DNA of 64,000 nucleotides from Tsuneonella troitsensis (GTDB taxonomy: Bacteria > Pseudomonadota > Alphaproteobacteria > Sphingomonadales > Sphingomonadaceae): NCBI RefSeq assembly GCF_001441535.1, contig NZ_LMAU01000001.1, positions 1 to 64,000 on the forward strand. Reading direction: 5' to 3'. This document shows, in pieces, positions 24,388 through 33,409 of this stretch (positions are counted from its first letter, which is position 1; each line of letters begins with the position of its first letter). A model generated the notes under the pieces. That model saw nothing but the letters and a program-made list of their open reading frames with translations. It ran no database searches and was not told where the DNA came from. The position numbers and the translations under genes are program-made.

Positions 24388-25236
24388 TCAAGCGCGCTTG
24401 CGGAACAACAGGGTCATCCGGTCGGTCTCGCCCAGGTTTTCGAGTTCTGGGCGCTTCGTCCGCCACGACGGCTTCATCTCCCACACGCCCTCGGCGTGGT
24501 TGGCCGGGTCGTTCGGGTTGGCATTGGTGTCCGCGCTGCCGACGAATTCGAAGCCGTTCACTTCCATGAACTTGATCACGTCCGCCTCGCGCAGATAGCC
24601 CTTGCTTCCGTCGGCGTAGCTGTACGGCGCATCGGGCTTCGCACGGTGCTGTTCGATGCCGATCATGCCGCCGGGCTTGAGCAGTTCGCGCATCGCCTTG
24701 ATCTCGCTATCGGCGATGTTCCAGCGCATCAGGTTGTGCATCATCCGCATCACGAGGATGCGGTCGAACGTGCCCTTCTCGGCTTCGGGCAGGTTCTCGA
24801 GCGTCATGCCGGCAAAGCGGTCTGCCGGAATGCCGGACCAGCCGGCGATATCCGCCGGATACTTTGCCGCGCCGTCGCGGATGCCCTGCTGCGACTGGGC
24901 GTTGAACGGGCCCGATGTGGGATTGAAATAGAGCCCGACGAGCTTGCCCTTCGGCCCGAGGTAAAGGCCAAGGAGGCGTGAGTACCATTCGCCGCCGGGT
25001 GCATATTCGCCCACCTTCATGTCGGGCGCGACCTGGAAGAACGTCAGCGTCTCGCCGGGCTTGCGCCACTGGTCGCGCGCGCGGTCGGCATCGCGTTTCG
25101 GATCGGCGACCGCTGCGGCAAGTACGGGGTCGACCGTGATCGCGGCCGAATTGGTCACCGGCTTTGCGTGATGGTCGGCGGCAGCAGGTACGGCAAGTGC
25201 GAGCAAGGGGATCGTGCAAAAGGCGAGCAGGCGCAT
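24388..25236 (-). CDS. Exported methyltransferase-like protein
   Basis: 282 residues. N-terminal signal (LLAFCTIPLLALAVPAAA), then a class I SAM methyltransferase-like fold lacking a clear GxGxG: FFQVAPDMKVGEYAPGGEWYSRLLG, FDRILVMRMMHNLMRW, RELLKPGGMIGIEQHRA, YLREADVIKFMEVNGFEF, MTLLFRKR. Homologues are annotated as methyltransferases in many proteobacteria, but a periplasmic location argues against SAM use. Start ATG 25236 has GGGAGA. Confidence 0.7.
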   Translation of the reverse strand: MRLLAFCTIPLLALAVPAAADHHAKPVTNSAAITVDPVLAAAVADPKRDADRARDQWRKPGETLTFFQVAPDMKVGEYAPGGEWYSRLLGLYLGPKGKLVGLYFNPTSGPFNAQSQQGIRDGAAKYPADIAGWSGIPADRFAGMTLENLPEAEKGTFDRILVMRMMHNLMRWNIADSEIKAMRELLKPGGMIGIEQHRAKPDAPYSYADGSKGYLREADVIKFMEVNGFEFVGSADTNANPNDPANHAEGVWEMKPSWRTKRPELENLGETDRMTLLFRKRA

Positions 25237-25338
25237 GGAAGTCTCCCGGGTTTCGTTGCGAGCAGCTTTATCGGCATGGCGAGCGATGACAAGCGCCGCC
25301 GCCATTCCTATCTGGATGGCCGAAGGAGATTTTCGAAG

Positions 25339-25881
25339 ATGAGCGAACAGGCGATCGTTGCCGGCGGGTGCTTCTGGTGCACCGAGGCGGTATTCCGCGA
25401 CATTGTAGGCGTAAGCCAGGTCGAGAGCGGATATATCGGCGGGCACACGGCGAACCCCACCTACAAGGAAGTCTGCTCGGGCAGCACCGGCCATGCCGAG
25501 GCGATCCGCGTCACCTTCGATTCCGCGATCATCACCCTGCCCGAGATCTTCGACGTGTTCCTGGGCACCCACGATCCGACCCAGCTCAACCGCCAGGGCA
25601 ACGACGTCGGCACCCAGTACCGCTCGGCGATCTTCCCGACGGACGACGCGCAGCGCGCCGAGGCCGAGGCGGCGATCGCCCGCTGGAACGCCGATCATTC
25701 GGGCCAGCAGGCCGTGACCGCGATCGAAGGTCCGGCCGAATGGTATCCAGCCGAGGACTATCACCAGGAATACTGGGAAGGCGAAGGCCAGCGGAACCCC
25801 TATTGCCTCGCGGTGATCCCGCCCAAGCTGATGAAGCTTCGCAAGAGCTTCCAGGACAAGGTGAAGGGCGAGACCGCCTAG
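25339..25881 (+). CDS. msrA: Peptide-methionine (S)-S-oxide reductase
   Basis: 180 residues, repairs oxidised methionine. Active-site GGCFWCTEAVF at residues 9-19 (Cys11 or neighbour the nucleophile), SGYIGGHTANPTYKEVCSGSTGHAEAI, and YQEYWEGEGQRNPYC with the recycling Cys near the end. ATG 25339 follows GAAGGAGA. It is divergent from the methyltransferase-like gene. msrB lies 14 kb away, so the two are not an operon here. The gap to 26135 holds no gene. Confidence 0.94.
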   Translation: MSEQAIVAGGCFWCTEAVFRDIVGVSQVESGYIGGHTANPTYKEVCSGSTGHAEAIRVTFDSAIITLPEIFDVFLGTHDPTQLNRQGNDVGTQYRSAIFPTDDAQRAEAEAAIARWNADHSGQQAVTAIEGPAEWYPAEDYHQEYWEGEGQRNPYCLAVIPPKLMKLRKSFQDKVKGETA

Positions 25882-26135
25882 CGGTTCGCCTTCGCCCTGC
25901 GGGCGTGGCCATCGGAGCATTTTCCTACTCGCGCGCCGTGTGGCAGCGTGCTCCGTATGGATTGCGCCGGGAGAACAGTTGACGGACGAGGTTGCTGCGT
26001 CGGGTCGGCGGAGAAATGGAAAGTCACGCCTAATGCGGTGAGAAGCGCCTCAACCCGTTGTGATAACGATAGAAAATCTCTCGGGCGAGTTTCAAAAAGA
26101 GCCGCAAATCCGTGACATGCCAGCGAGAATCGCGT

Positions 26136-27377
26136 TCAGTCCGGATGGCGCCAACGGGCCACGAAGAACCCGTCGAGGCCGCCGGCGTCGGCCAGCATCG
26201 ACGGCTCGGTCCGGAGCCAGCCCTCGGTCGTCGGGAGGAGGCCGGCGGGCAGTTCACCCGGGGCGATGGGCAACGGTTCGAGGTCTACGCCGGCGACTTG
26301 CGCCTCGCCTTCTTCGGGTTCGAGAGAGCAGGTGGCGTAGACCAGCGTCCCGCCGGGCGCGAGCCAGCCTTGCGCGCGGCCCAGCAAGGCGGCCTGCAGG
26401 TCGGCCATTTCTTCGATCTGGCGCGCGCCGATGCGGTGCAGCACGTCGGGATGGCGGCGGCAGGTGCCCGTGGCGGTGCACGGCGCATCCAGCAGGATCG
26501 CATCGTACGGGCGCGCCGGTTCCCACGTCAGCGCATCGGCGGCCACGACTTCGGCGGACAGGCCCGTGCGTTCGAGGTTCTCGACCAGCCGGTCGAGGCG
26601 TTTCAGACTCTTGTCGAAGCTCGTCACCTGCCAGCCCGCGGCTGCGAGCTGCAGCGTCTTGCCACCTGGCGCGGCGCAAAGGTCGAGAACGCGGCGCCCC
26701 TCCCCCTTTCCCAGCAGCCGGGCGGGAATGGTCGCGGCAAGGTCCTGCACCCACCATGCGCCTTCATCGAAGCCCGCCAGCCGCTCGACCGCCGTGCCGC
26801 GGGGCAGGCGAACATGGCCCGGGGCAAGCGACACTCCGCCGAGTTCTTCGGCCCAGCGCGCGGTGGCGATCCAATCGGCCAGCGCGAGGTCGAGCGGCGG
26901 AGGCTCGGCCAGCGCGGCGGCGATGCGCGCGGCCTTTTCACCCCAGCGCGCGATGACTGCGGCCGGAAGCGTCGGCACTTCGGGCAACGCCGCGTCCTGC
27001 TTCGTCAGCGCGGAGAAGACGCCGTGCGCAAGGCGCCGCGGGCCACCGCTCAGCAGCTCGAGCCCGGTCGCGATCGCGGCGTGCGGCGGAGTGTCCAGCC
27101 TGTACACCTGGGCCAGCATCATCCGCAGCACGGTGCGCGGTTTCGCATCGTCGGGCAGGACCTGCTTGGTCGCGCTGTCGATCAGCGCGTCGAGATCGAC
27201 CAGCCAGCGCAGGCTCTCTCCGGCGATCGCCCGGGCAAGGCCGCGGTCGGACGGGGTCAGGCCCTTGGCGAAGCTTCGCTCGGCCAGGTCCAGCGTCTCG
27301 CCCCGGCGCAGAACCGCGTCGAGCATCCGCAACGCCGCGGCGCGCGCCGCCAATCCCTGAACTTTTGCCTGAGCCAT
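26136..27377 (-). CDS. rsmB: 16S rRNA m5C967 methyltransferase RsmB-like
   Basis: 413 residues. N-terminal NusB-like RNA-binding domain (to about 140), then the NOL1/NOP2/Sun methyltransferase: DLCAAPGGKTLQLA (SAM site), LLDAPCTATGTCRRHPD (first Cys) and YATCSLEPEEGE (catalytic Cys). Start ATG 27377 is preferred over an upstream ATG at 27404 from conservation of the MAQAKVQGLAARAAAL opening. It is divergent from the small DUF1674 gene. Confidence 0.9.
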   Translation of the reverse strand: MAQAKVQGLAARAAALRMLDAVLRRGETLDLAERSFAKGLTPSDRGLARAIAGESLRWLVDLDALIDSATKQVLPDDAKPRTVLRMMLAQVYRLDTPPHAAIATGLELLSGGPRRLAHGVFSALTKQDAALPEVPTLPAAVIARWGEKAARIAAALAEPPPLDLALADWIATARWAEELGGVSLAPGHVRLPRGTAVERLAGFDEGAWWVQDLAATIPARLLGKGEGRRVLDLCAAPGGKTLQLAAAGWQVTSFDKSLKRLDRLVENLERTGLSAEVVAADALTWEPARPYDAILLDAPCTATGTCRRHPDVLHRIGARQIEEMADLQAALLGRAQGWLAPGGTLVYATCSLEPEEGEAQVAGVDLEPLPIAPGELPAGLLPTTEGWLRTEPSMLADAGGLDGFFVARWRHPD

Positions 27378-27434
27378 CGCGCACGCCCCTATCGGCGATT
27401 GCACTCCGGCGCCAGCGCGCCCATCTCATGGGAC

Positions 27435-27605
27435 ATGACCAAGCGTGCCACCCAGCGTCCCGCTCAGTTCGTCAAGCCTGCCCACTGGTCGAACGACCCG
27501 CCGCCGGCTCCCGCCGAGCCTCCCGCACCGACCGGGGCGGAGGAGGAGCTGAGCCCCACCCGCTACGGCGACTGGGTCCGCAACGGCATCGCGGTGGATT
27601 TCTAG
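27435..27605 (+). CDS. DUF1674 (SDHAF4-like) small protein
   Basis: 56 residues ending PTRYGDWVRNGIAVDF, the DUF1674 signature shared with SDHAF4, a succinate dehydrogenase flavoprotein assembly factor. The N-terminal half is Pro/Ala-rich. It is divergent from rsmB, with stops 4 bases from the P450 stop on the other strand. Function in bacteria is inferred from the eukaryotic homologue. Confidence 0.8.
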   Translation: MTKRATQRPAQFVKPAHWSNDPPPAPAEPPAPTGAEEELSPTRYGDWVRNGIAVDF

Positions 27606-27609
27606 GAAG

Positions 27610-29028
27610 TCAGAGCGGCTTCAGGGTGATCCTGAGACCGTCCCTGGGCTTGGGTATCGGCCACGGTTGCCACTCGGGCACGTAGCCGTCCTCGACCTCG
27701 ATCCGGTAGCGCTGGAGCATCTGCGCCATGAGGATCTTCACCTGCATGTAGGCGAAGTGCAGGCCCAGGCACATGTGCGCGCCGCCGCCGAAGGGCACCC
27801 AGGCGTACTTGTGCCGCGCCTTCACCTTGTCCGGCGTGAACCGCATCGGATCGAAGGTTTCCGGGCTGTCCCAGTAGTCCTCCATGTGATGCGTCAAGTG
27901 GACGTTGAATCCGCACGCCGCGCCCGCCGGGATCCGCACGCCCTTGAACTCGAAACTGCGCAGCGCGCGGCGCGGGATCGAGGGGACCGGCGCGATCAGG
28001 CGCAGCGATTCCTTGAAGGCCATCTCCAGCAGGTCGAACTTCGGCAGGTCGTCGTAAGTCGCGCCGCGTGGATTGCCCTTCGCATCGGGACCGCCGGTGA
28101 CCGCGAACACTTCCTGCCGGACCTTTTCCTGCCACTCCGGGTGCTTGGCGAGCAGCCAGACGAGGCTCGTGGCCGAAGACGTGATCGTGTCATGCGCGGC
28201 CATCATCAAAAAGTTCATGTGATCGACGACCTCGTCGATCGGCAGCATCTTGCCGTCCTCGCTCGTGGCGGTGGCGAACTGGCTGAACATGTCCTGCCCC
28301 AGCCCCTCGCCCGCGCGCCGCTTGAGGGTTTCCTGGGTGAAATAGTCGACGAGAAACTCTCGCCCCTTCACGCCCTTGCGCATCTGGGTGAACGGCAGCG
28401 GCTTGCGGACCGGGGTAATCGAGGCCTGGACCATGTCCACGAAGGCCTGGTTGATCTTCGCCGATTCCGGCCCCCAAGGCACGCCGATGAAACTGTCGGC
28501 AGCCAGTTCGAGAGTGAGTTCCTTGATCGCCGGATAGAACAGCATCGTGCCGTTCCACTTCGCGACCTCGGCCGCGATCCCGCGATCGAGCGCGTCCGCA
28601 TAATGCCGCATCGGCTCGGGCTTGAAGGCGATCGACAGCGCGCGGCGATCCGCGCGGTGCTTGTCGAAGTCGAGCAGCATGAGACCGCGCGGGAACAACT
28701 GGTGCAGCGTCGGGCCCCAGCCCTGTTCGGAAGAAAAGTTCTTGTCGCGATCGAACAGGAGAAGCTCGTTCGCTTCGGCCCCGATCAGCATCACGTGCCA
28801 GTAGCCGATCGTCTTGTTCTTGTAGACCGGCCCGTACTTGCGGAACATGCCCCAGTGGAACCCGTGAGGGTCCTTCAGCATCCGGAACAGGTTGCCGATG
28901 ACCGGCGGACCGGCATCACCCGGGATGTGCGCCAGATCGGCATCGGTAAGCCGCCCCTCGGACCAGTGCGCGGGGGAAACTTCGGCAGGACGGTGCGGCG
29001 CAGTGATCGGTTCGGCGAGCGTCGCCAT
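27610..29028 (-). CDS. Cytochrome P450
   Basis: 472 residues, soluble. Haem-binding FGGGAHMCLG near residue 410, ExxR in KESLRL, I-helix AAHDTITSS, and an N-terminal GPPVIGNLFRML. The sequence resembles the CYP26/CYP120-like group acting on retinoids or other lipophiles; the substrate is not deducible. No ferredoxin gene is beside it. It follows ferrochelatase by 36 bases, which contain a palindrome. Confidence 0.9.
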   Translation of the reverse strand: MATLAEPITAPHRPAEVSPAHWSEGRLTDADLAHIPGDAGPPVIGNLFRMLKDPHGFHWGMFRKYGPVYKNKTIGYWHVMLIGAEANELLLFDRDKNFSSEQGWGPTLHQLFPRGLMLLDFDKHRADRRALSIAFKPEPMRHYADALDRGIAAEVAKWNGTMLFYPAIKELTLELAADSFIGVPWGPESAKINQAFVDMVQASITPVRKPLPFTQMRKGVKGREFLVDYFTQETLKRRAGEGLGQDMFSQFATATSEDGKMLPIDEVVDHMNFLMMAAHDTITSSATSLVWLLAKHPEWQEKVRQEVFAVTGGPDAKGNPRGATYDDLPKFDLLEMAFKESLRLIAPVPSIPRRALRSFEFKGVRIPAGAACGFNVHLTHHMEDYWDSPETFDPMRFTPDKVKARHKYAWVPFGGGAHMCLGLHFAYMQVKILMAQMLQRYRIEVEDGYVPEWQPWPIPKPRDGLRITLKPL

Positions 29029-29043
29029 GGGTGGCTCCTTGAA

Positions 29044-29061
29044 ACTTACCCTGTTGTAAGT
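29044..29061. promoter_or_regulatory. Palindrome ACTTAC-CCTGTT-GTAAGT before P450
   Basis: Six-base perfect arms, 6-base centre, 16 bases upstream of the P450 start in the hemH-P450 gap. It is probably a repressor operator of TetR type. No TetR gene is nearby in the window. Confidence 0.5.
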
Positions 29062-29064
29062 GGG

Positions 29065-30087
29065 CTAGAGCCAGCCCGCAAGCTCCCGCCGTACAAGCGT
29101 TTCGAGCATCGCCATTCCGTGCTCGCCGGCGTTCAGGCACGTCAACGCGGTGAAGTGCGTTCCGCCTGCGTCGGTGAACTGTTCGAGACCGCGGATGGCC
29201 AGTTCCTCGAGCGTTTCGAGGCAATCCGCAGAGAAACCCGGCGCGGCCACCGCGAGCCGGCGGGTGCCCGCCTTCGCCTCTTCCTCGAGCATGTCGTCGG
29301 TCGCCGGTTCGAGCCACTTGGCCCGGCCGAACCGGCTCTGGAACGTGGTGACGATCCGAAGGCCCGGTCGGGCTAGGGCGCCCTCCAGCAATCTTGCCGT
29401 CTTGCGGCACTGGCAATGGTACGGATCGCCGAGGTGGAGCGTCCGCTCGGGCATGCCGTGAAAGCTGAGCAACAGCACCTCGGGCTCGAAGTCGAGCGCA
29501 TCGAGCTGCGCGCCGAGGTCGGCGGCGAGCGCATCTATGTGAACCGGATCGTCATGGTAGGGGGGCAAAGTGCGGATCGCAGGTTGCCAACGCATCGTCC
29601 GCAGTTTGTCCGCAGCCTTGTCCACAACGGTCGCCGTCGTCGCACCGCTGTATTGCGGATAGAGCGGGGCGAGCAAGATCCGCTCGCACCCTTCGTCCAT
29701 CAGCGCCTGCATCTCGTCGCCGATTTCCGGCCTGCCATAGCGCATCGCGTGGCGCACGCGGACGCCCGGCCCCAACCGGTCCTGCAAGCGCATCGCCTGC
29801 TCCGCGGTGATCGCGGCGAGCGGGGAACCCTTGTCGGTCCAGACCTGCGAATAGGCTTCCGCACTCTTCTTGGGGCGCGTGTTGAGGATGATGCCGCGCA
29901 GGATCGGTTGCCAGATGAGCGGCGGGATTTCGACCACGCGCCGATCCGAGAGAAACTCCGCGAGATAGCGCTTCACCGACTTGGTATCGGGCGCATCGGG
30001 CGTGCCCAGGTTCACCAGGAGTACGCCGATGCCTCCGCTCCTGACAGGCGGGTGATCGGCAGGCAGCGATGGCGGTTGCCAGGTCAT
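29065..30087 (-). CDS. hemH: Ferrochelatase
   Basis: 340 residues, inserts Fe2+ into protoporphyrin IX, the last haem step. GVLLVNLGTPDAPD near the start, LLSFHGMPERTL with the catalytic His, and CLETLEELA with the conserved Glu. The ATG overlaps the stop of the molybdopterin oxidoreductase gene (ATGA). A P450, a haem consumer, follows. Confidence 0.95.
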   Translation of the reverse strand: MTWQPPSLPADHPPVRSGGIGVLLVNLGTPDAPDTKSVKRYLAEFLSDRRVVEIPPLIWQPILRGIILNTRPKKSAEAYSQVWTDKGSPLAAITAEQAMRLQDRLGPGVRVRHAMRYGRPEIGDEMQALMDEGCERILLAPLYPQYSGATTATVVDKAADKLRTMRWQPAIRTLPPYHDDPVHIDALAADLGAQLDALDFEPEVLLLSFHGMPERTLHLGDPYHCQCRKTARLLEGALARPGLRIVTTFQSRFGRAKWLEPATDDMLEEEAKAGTRRLAVAAPGFSADCLETLEELAIRGLEQFTDAGGTHFTALTCLNAGEHGMAMLETLVRRELAGWL

Positions 30088-32363
30088 AGGCCCTCGGAGA
30101 GCAGGGGAAGGCGGCGCAGGCGCAAGCCGGTCGCCGAGTGGAGTGCATTGGCGATGGCCGGAGGCGCGACCGCGACCCCGATCTCGCCCGGGTCGGCCGG
30201 CGGCCCGTCGCCCGGCACTATCTCGATTGCGATCTCGGGACAATCCGCAAGCGTCGGCAGATTGAGGCTGGCGAGGCGCCCGCTTGTGGGGAGACCCGCC
30301 GCGTATTGCAGCGCCGAACCGGTCGCGAGGCTGGCTCCGAACACCAGTCCGCCCTCGATCTGCTGGCGAGCCATGTCGAGATTGACCACGCGCCCCAGAT
30401 CGACGGCGACCGAGAGCCTTTCGACCCGGACGCCGCCCTCGCCCGCGCGCGCGGTCGCCACGCAGGCGATCCTGGCGACCGGGCCGCCGCCCGCCGGGTC
30501 GCCAATGCGCCAGCAGGCGATCCCGTTGCCGCTCTGCCCCGCCCCGCCGTCCCACTGACCGAGCCGCGCGGCCCGCTGGAGGCATTCGGCCAGTCGCGGG
30601 TCGGCGCCGAGCATCGCCATGCGAAAGCTCAGCGGCTCTCGGCCGACGCGCGCTGCCAGTTCATCGATGAAGCTTTCGATCAGGAAGGCGAGGTAGCCGT
30701 CGGCATTGCCTCGCAGCCGCCCGCTCGGGAGGCCGACATCGACCGGAACGTGGTCGATCGCCACATCGGGTATCGCGTAAGCCGGAAGGGCGCCCGCGAA
30801 CGCGAGCGGATCGGGGCCTGCGTCCGCCGCCCGGCGCGCCGCGAGAGCGGTCTTGTTGCCGAACAGCCGCGCCCCGAACTCGGTCGTCGTCGCGGGCATC
30901 GCGACCCGCAGACGCAAGGCCGTGGGCGTTCCGTCTTCGATCGCGGTCCAGGCGCTCGCCAGGCAGGCGAGGGGTGCGCGCGGACGCCCCGCGACATGCT
31001 CCTGCCAGCGCGACCAGACAAGCTGGACCGGCGCGCCCACCCTGGCGGCAATCACCGCTGCCTGGATCACGTGGTCGTGCTCGAGCCGCCGGTCGAAGCT
31101 TCCCCCGGCGGCCACCGGGTAGAGCACGGTGTCCTCCGCGCTCAGTCCTACGGCCTTGGCGGCAGCGGCCTTCGCCTGGGCAGGCGCCTGCGTGGCGGCC
31201 CACAGTTCCAGCCTCCCATCCGTAATTCGGGCCGTGACACTGGCCGTTTCCAGCGTTGCGTGGGTCGCGGGCGCGATTTCGTAACGATAGGTGGCTTGCG
31301 GTTCGTCCCGGTCGGCATCGCCGCCACCCCGGGTCGCGATCCTTTTCGCATCGCCCTGTGTCAGCGCCTGGTCGAGGGCGGTTGCGATACGCTCGCTGCT
31401 GGCACGCCCTGTGGTGCGCCAGACCGGGCTCATGGCCGACAGCGCCTTTTCGGCCGACCACCAGGTATCCGCGACCGCCGCGATCCAGCCGCGCGCCTTC
31501 ACGACGTGCCGCAATCCGGAAACGCGTGCACCCGCTTTCTCGTCGAAGCCGAGAAGCTCGGTATCGCCGATCGGACCGTGCCGGATGGCGGCGTAGAGCA
31601 TGCCCGGCATCCGGACGTCACCGGCAAACGTGAACGAACCGTCCACCTTCGCGGGCAGATCGAGGCGCGGGAAGCGCACGCCCTCCGCTTCCGCTACCGG
31701 GTCGGGCACCTCGCCATAGGCTGCGGACTTGAGCGGCGGCGGATCGGGCGGTTCGTAAGCCGCCGCATCTTCGGCGAGCGCGGCGAACGACAGGTATTTC
31801 TCTCCATGGAAAACAAGGCCGCCGCGCACCTCGCATTCCTCCCACGACACGCCCCAGCGATCGGCGGCGGCCATGCAGAGCATCGCCCGCGCCGCTGCGC
31901 CGGCCTTGCGCGCGGGCGCTTCGTAGGCCGCCAGCGCCGTGCCTTCGGCGGTCGCGGTGAACCCGGTCATCCCCGCCCAGCGTTCGGTGACGAGCGCATC
32001 GGGATCGTCGGCCAGGCCGGCGGCGAACGGCATCCACAACGGAGCCCATTTCGCCGCAAGCGGGAGATTCGGGTATGCCCCCGATACGGGCGCGGGCTCC
32101 ACCGCCACCGTGCGCCAGTCCGCGCCCATTTCGGCGGCGACGACCTGCGGTATCAGCGTGGTAATGCCCTGCCCCATCTCGAGCTGCGGGACGGCGACGG
32201 TCAGTACCCCGTCGCGCGCCAGCTTGAGCCAGGCGGAATAGGCCCACTCGCCGCGTCCGGGAGTGAGCGGTGTGCCATAGTCGCGCGGCCACAGCCCCCA
32301 GGCGACGAGCAAGCCGCCGCCGACCGCGGCTCCTGCAAGGATGCCCCGGCGGCTGAGGTGCAT
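30084..32363 (-). CDS. Xanthine-dehydrogenase-family molybdopterin subunit (IorB-like), exported
   Basis: 759 residues. A Tat-type signal (LSRRGILAGAA) and a hydrophobic anchor, then the molybdopterin-binding domains of the isoquinoline 1-oxidoreductase type: PQLEMGQGITTL, LPAKVDGSFTFAGDVRMPGMLYAA, and PGEIGVAVAPPAIANAL with the catalytic Glu. The two-[2Fe-2S] partner subunit usually encoded beside it is absent from the window. Two bases follow the mrp stop; coupled to hemH downstream. Substrate unknown. Confidence 0.88.
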   Translation of the reverse strand: MHLSRRGILAGAAVGGGLLVAWGLWPRDYGTPLTPGRGEWAYSAWLKLARDGVLTVAVPQLEMGQGITTLIPQVVAAEMGADWRTVAVEPAPVSGAYPNLPLAAKWAPLWMPFAAGLADDPDALVTERWAGMTGFTATAEGTALAAYEAPARKAGAAARAMLCMAAADRWGVSWEECEVRGGLVFHGEKYLSFAALAEDAAAYEPPDPPPLKSAAYGEVPDPVAEAEGVRFPRLDLPAKVDGSFTFAGDVRMPGMLYAAIRHGPIGDTELLGFDEKAGARVSGLRHVVKARGWIAAVADTWWSAEKALSAMSPVWRTTGRASSERIATALDQALTQGDAKRIATRGGGDADRDEPQATYRYEIAPATHATLETASVTARITDGRLELWAATQAPAQAKAAAAKAVGLSAEDTVLYPVAAGGSFDRRLEHDHVIQAAVIAARVGAPVQLVWSRWQEHVAGRPRAPLACLASAWTAIEDGTPTALRLRVAMPATTTEFGARLFGNKTALAARRAADAGPDPLAFAGALPAYAIPDVAIDHVPVDVGLPSGRLRGNADGYLAFLIESFIDELAARVGREPLSFRMAMLGADPRLAECLQRAARLGQWDGGAGQSGNGIACWRIGDPAGGGPVARIACVATARAGEGGVRVERLSVAVDLGRVVNLDMARQQIEGGLVFGASLATGSALQYAAGLPTSGRLASLNLPTLADCPEIAIEIVPGDGPPADPGEIGVAVAPPAIANALHSATGLRLRRLPLLSEGL

Positions 32364-32365
32364 CG

Positions 32366-33334
32366 CTACCCGGCCCTCTTGTCTAGCCAGTCCGACACCT
32401 GCCCGCCGATGCCGGCGAACAGGTTGGCGACCTCGCCCTCGCCTGCAGCGGGCGGCTCTCCCGCGTCGCTGGCCTCGCGCAAGCTGAGCGTGAGCGGTAT
32501 GCGTCCGAGGAACGGCAGACCGGCGGCTGCGGCTGCCGCCTCGACCCCGCCCCGCCCGAACGGATCGCTGACCTCGCCGCAGTGTGGACAGGCGTATCCG
32601 GCCATGTTCTCGACCAGACCGATGACCGGGATCGAGCCTTTGGAAAAGAGCTCGGCGGCGCGCTGCGCGTCGATCAGCGCCAGATCCTGCGGCGTCGATA
32701 CGATGACCGCGCCCGCGGGCTTGTGCTTTTGCAGCATCGTGATCTGCACGTCGCCGGTGCCCGGCGGGAGATCGAGAAGCAGCAACTCGACCCCGTCCCA
32801 GTGCGCGTCGATCAACTGGCCGAGCGCGCCGCTCGCCATCGGACCCCGCCAAGCCAGGGCCCGTCCCGGCTCCACGAGGTGCCCCATCGACAGCATCGGC
32901 ACGCCGAAGCGGCTCTGCACCGGCACCAGCTTGTCGTCGCGCGCTTCGGGCCGCTGCCCCAGCGTATCGAGCAGTGTCGGCTGGCTGGGCCCGTAAATGT
33001 CGGCATCGACGAGGCCTACCTTGCGCCCAATCCGCGCCAGCGCGACCGCCAGGTTGGCGGTAAGCGTGGACTTCCCCACACCACCCTTGCCGGATCCCAC
33101 GGCAATCATCAGCGGCTTGACCGGCTTGTCAGCCATGACCGCCACCCGCACCTCCGAAACCCCTTCGGATTGGCCGAGCAGGTCCTTGACCGCAGCCTCC
33201 AGATCCGCCCTCGCGCTTGCCGCCAGCCCCGATCCGTCGAGGATCGCGGTGACGATGCCGTCGCGTAGCTTGAGTGACCGGACCCGGGCCGCGACTAGAT
33301 CGGGCAAGCGGGCGGCTAATGTGCTCTCGTCCAT
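32366..33334 (-). CDS. mrp: Mrp/ApbC-type P-loop iron-sulfur carrier ATPase
   Basis: 322 residues. Deviant Walker A GSGKGGVGKST, DADIYGPSQP switch region, LLLDLPPGTGD, and metal-binding CPHC in YACPHCGEVSDPFG. N-terminal about 90 residues correspond to the MIP18/DUF59 domain. It carries [4Fe-4S] clusters to apoproteins. It is followed immediately by the molybdopterin oxidoreductase, and is divergent from hflK. Confidence 0.92.
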   Translation of the reverse strand: MDESTLAARLPDLVAARVRSLKLRDGIVTAILDGSGLAASARADLEAAVKDLLGQSEGVSEVRVAVMADKPVKPLMIAVGSGKGGVGKSTLTANLAVALARIGRKVGLVDADIYGPSQPTLLDTLGQRPEARDDKLVPVQSRFGVPMLSMGHLVEPGRALAWRGPMASGALGQLIDAHWDGVELLLLDLPPGTGDVQITMLQKHKPAGAVIVSTPQDLALIDAQRAAELFSKGSIPVIGLVENMAGYACPHCGEVSDPFGRGGVEAAAAAAGLPFLGRIPLTLSLREASDAGEPPAAGEGEVANLFAGIGGQVSDWLDKRAG

Positions 33335-33409
33335 CCTGACGGGGCACCTAGCAGCAAAATCGAACGTGCCACCCCTGTTTTTCCGCTGGATGGTTCCTAT
33401 AAGTGGCCC

